The translations under genes were made by a program, and so were the position numbers. Under the pieces are notes generated by a model. That model made no database searches. It was not told the DNA's origin and saw only the letters and a list, made by a program, of their open reading frames with translations. A DNA stretch of 17,528 nt from GCA-002727735 sp036159515 (lineage in GTDB: Bacteria > Bacteroidota > Bacteroidia > Flavobacteriales_D > Parvicellaceae), in contig JAYYEV010000013.1 of assembly GCA_036159515.1 (NCBI GenBank), positions 1-17,528 on the forward strand, given 5' to 3'. The stretch's first letter is position 1. Every line of letters starts with the position of its first letter. Of this stretch, positions 16,574 to 17,528 are shown piece by piece.

Positions 16574-16695
16574 GCCTGAAAAAATAACTAGTGCAGTATC
16601 TAAATTTTTTATGATAGTGATTGAAATAGAACAATAATAATAGTAATATTTAATTTATGGCATAATGATTGTTGCATTTTATAAAAGTTTCAGCT

Positions 16696-17528
16696 ATGAA
16701 TAAAATATCGTTTGCAACGATAAATCTGTTTTTTATTGTTGTATTTATTGGACATACAATAACAGCTCAAAAAGCAGGTACTAAGTCTGAATATAAAAGC
16801 TTTTACAGATACATTCCAGAAAAAATGACTTGGAATGAACATAAAAAACGGGCAGCAATTATGGGTGGTGATCTCGCATGCATTACCGATGCTCATGAGA
16901 ATGAACAAGTGAGGAGAATCGCAAGTGGAGAGATTGTATGGATTGGAGGAATACGTAAAGGTTGTGGTAATGGATCTGGACCAGATCATTGGAAATGGTC
17001 TAACGGTAAGAACTGGTCCTATACTAATTGGAGAGCGGGAGAACCCAACAACTACACAGAACATGATGAAAACCGAGTGATGTTATGGGAAAATGGAGAA
17101 TGGAATGATGCCTCCTTGTTTCATGAATTTTCCGCAATTTATGAAATACCCTCTACTTCATTGGTAACTTATGATACTAAAACCAAACAAAATCAAATTA
17201 ATAATCAACCATTGAGCTACTACAAGTTTATTCCAGAGAAAATGACTTGGGCTGAGCACAACAAACAAGCTATTTCGATGGGTGGTAACTTAGCTTCTAT
17301 ATCTAATGCTATAGAAAATAATAAAGTTAAGGAAGTATCAACTGGAGTAAACGTTTGGCTAGGAGGAGTCAGAAAAGGATGTGGAAACGACACTGGAGCT
17401 GACCATTGGTACTGGAGCAATGGTGAAAAGTGGTCTTACACAAACTGGATGAAAAATCAGCCAGATAATTATCAAAAATCAGAGAACAGAGTTCATATGA
17501 CCCCAATCTCGCATGGACAACAATGGAA
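16696..17528 (+). CDS. Secreted protein with two tandem C-type lectin-like domains (runs off right edge)
   Basis: The ATG at 16696 opens a frame that stays open for 277 codons to the window end. The signal peptide MNKISFATINLFFIVVFIGHTITAQ is clear. Residues about 36-151 and 175-277 are two copies of a C-type lectin-like fold: YIPEKMTWNEHKKRA, MGGDLACIT--ENEQV, VWIGGIRKGCGN, DHWKWSNGKNWSYTNW, then a long-loop motif. The long-loop motif is EPN in domain one (116-118), known to favour mannose-type sugars, and QPD in domain two (255-257), known to favour galactose-type sugars. Domain one continues with ENRVML and EWND (W136 N137 D138), which supply the remaining calcium ligands; domain two is cut just where its WND should appear. 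The four cysteines that normally staple the fold are absent, while each copy has one Cys in the KGCGN loop. A third domain or T9SS tail may lie beyond the edge. Likely secreted or surface-exposed. Confidence 0.88.
   Translation, partial: MNKISFATINLFFIVVFIGHTITAQKAGTKSEYKSFYRYIPEKMTWNEHKKRAAIMGGDLACITDAHENEQVRRIASGEIVWIGGIRKGCGNGSGPDHWKWSNGKNWSYTNWRAGEPNNYTEHDENRVMLWENGEWNDASLFHEFSAIYEIPSTSLVTYDTKTKQNQINNQPLSYYKFIPEKMTWAEHNKQAISMGGNLASISNAIENNKVKEVSTGVNVWLGGVRKGCGNDTGADHWYWSNGEKWSYTNWMKNQPDNYQKSENRVHMTPISHGQQW

Noticed and set aside
16690..17064. 124-residue open frame on the minus strand
   Set aside because: It is antisense to the first C-type lectin-like domain, whose motifs (WIGG, EPN, WND) prove the plus-strand frame.

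Overview
This AT-rich window comes from a Bacteroidota chromosome, most likely a free-living or marine member of the Flavobacteriales or a related order; the exact family cannot be read from the sequence. The evidence is a SusC/RagA-type receptor N-terminus, three proteins with C-terminal type IX secretion (T9SS type A) sorting domains, SprB-type repeats, many small lipoproteins, weak Shine-Dalgarno signals, and a DUF6787-like protein. No tRNA, rRNA, CRISPR array or insertion sequence was seen, and no gene-free stretch exceeds 300 bases.

Layout. Bases 1-471 (minus) hold the N-terminal part of a SusC/RagA outer-membrane receptor that runs off the left edge. A perfect-stem terminator (551-576) separates it from an operon-like row of three tandem paralogous TRL-like lipoproteins (600-1433, minus). 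Next, on the same strand, is a T9SS-exported protein with a CxxCH motif, SprB repeats and a sorting domain (1474-3135). Divergent from it on the plus strand is a tightly overlapping set: GH20 beta-N-acetylhexosaminidase, CutC-family protein and GH2 beta-mannosidase (3177-8087). A large sortilin-like BNR/Asp-box secreted protein follows (8216-11614).

The middle-right part has a 68-residue Cys-rich lipoprotein (minus), a DUF6787-like membrane protein overlapping a GNAT/FemAB-like acyltransferase (plus), then a minus-strand group of two T9SS cargo proteins flanking a six-helix membrane protein, and a pair of DoxX-type membrane proteins. The right edge cuts a plus-strand secreted protein (16696 onward) that carries two tandem C-type lectin-like domains.

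How the genes fit together. GH20 and GH2 beta-mannosidase are the enzymes needed to remove beta-GlcNAc and the core beta-mannose of N-glycans or similar mannose/GlcNAc glycans. Their 4-nt and 17- to 44-nt overlaps with cutC suggest coordinated expression and hint that this CutC works in sugar rather than copper metabolism (inference). The SusC receptor, T9SS surface proteins and lectin-like protein fit an organism that binds and consumes glycans at its surface, but no direct link between them and the glycosidase operon is shown by the sequence. The most unusual items are the tandem lectin domains with an EPN motif in one and a QPD motif in the other but without canonical lectin cysteines, the tandem TRL lipoprotein trio, and the divergent CutC.
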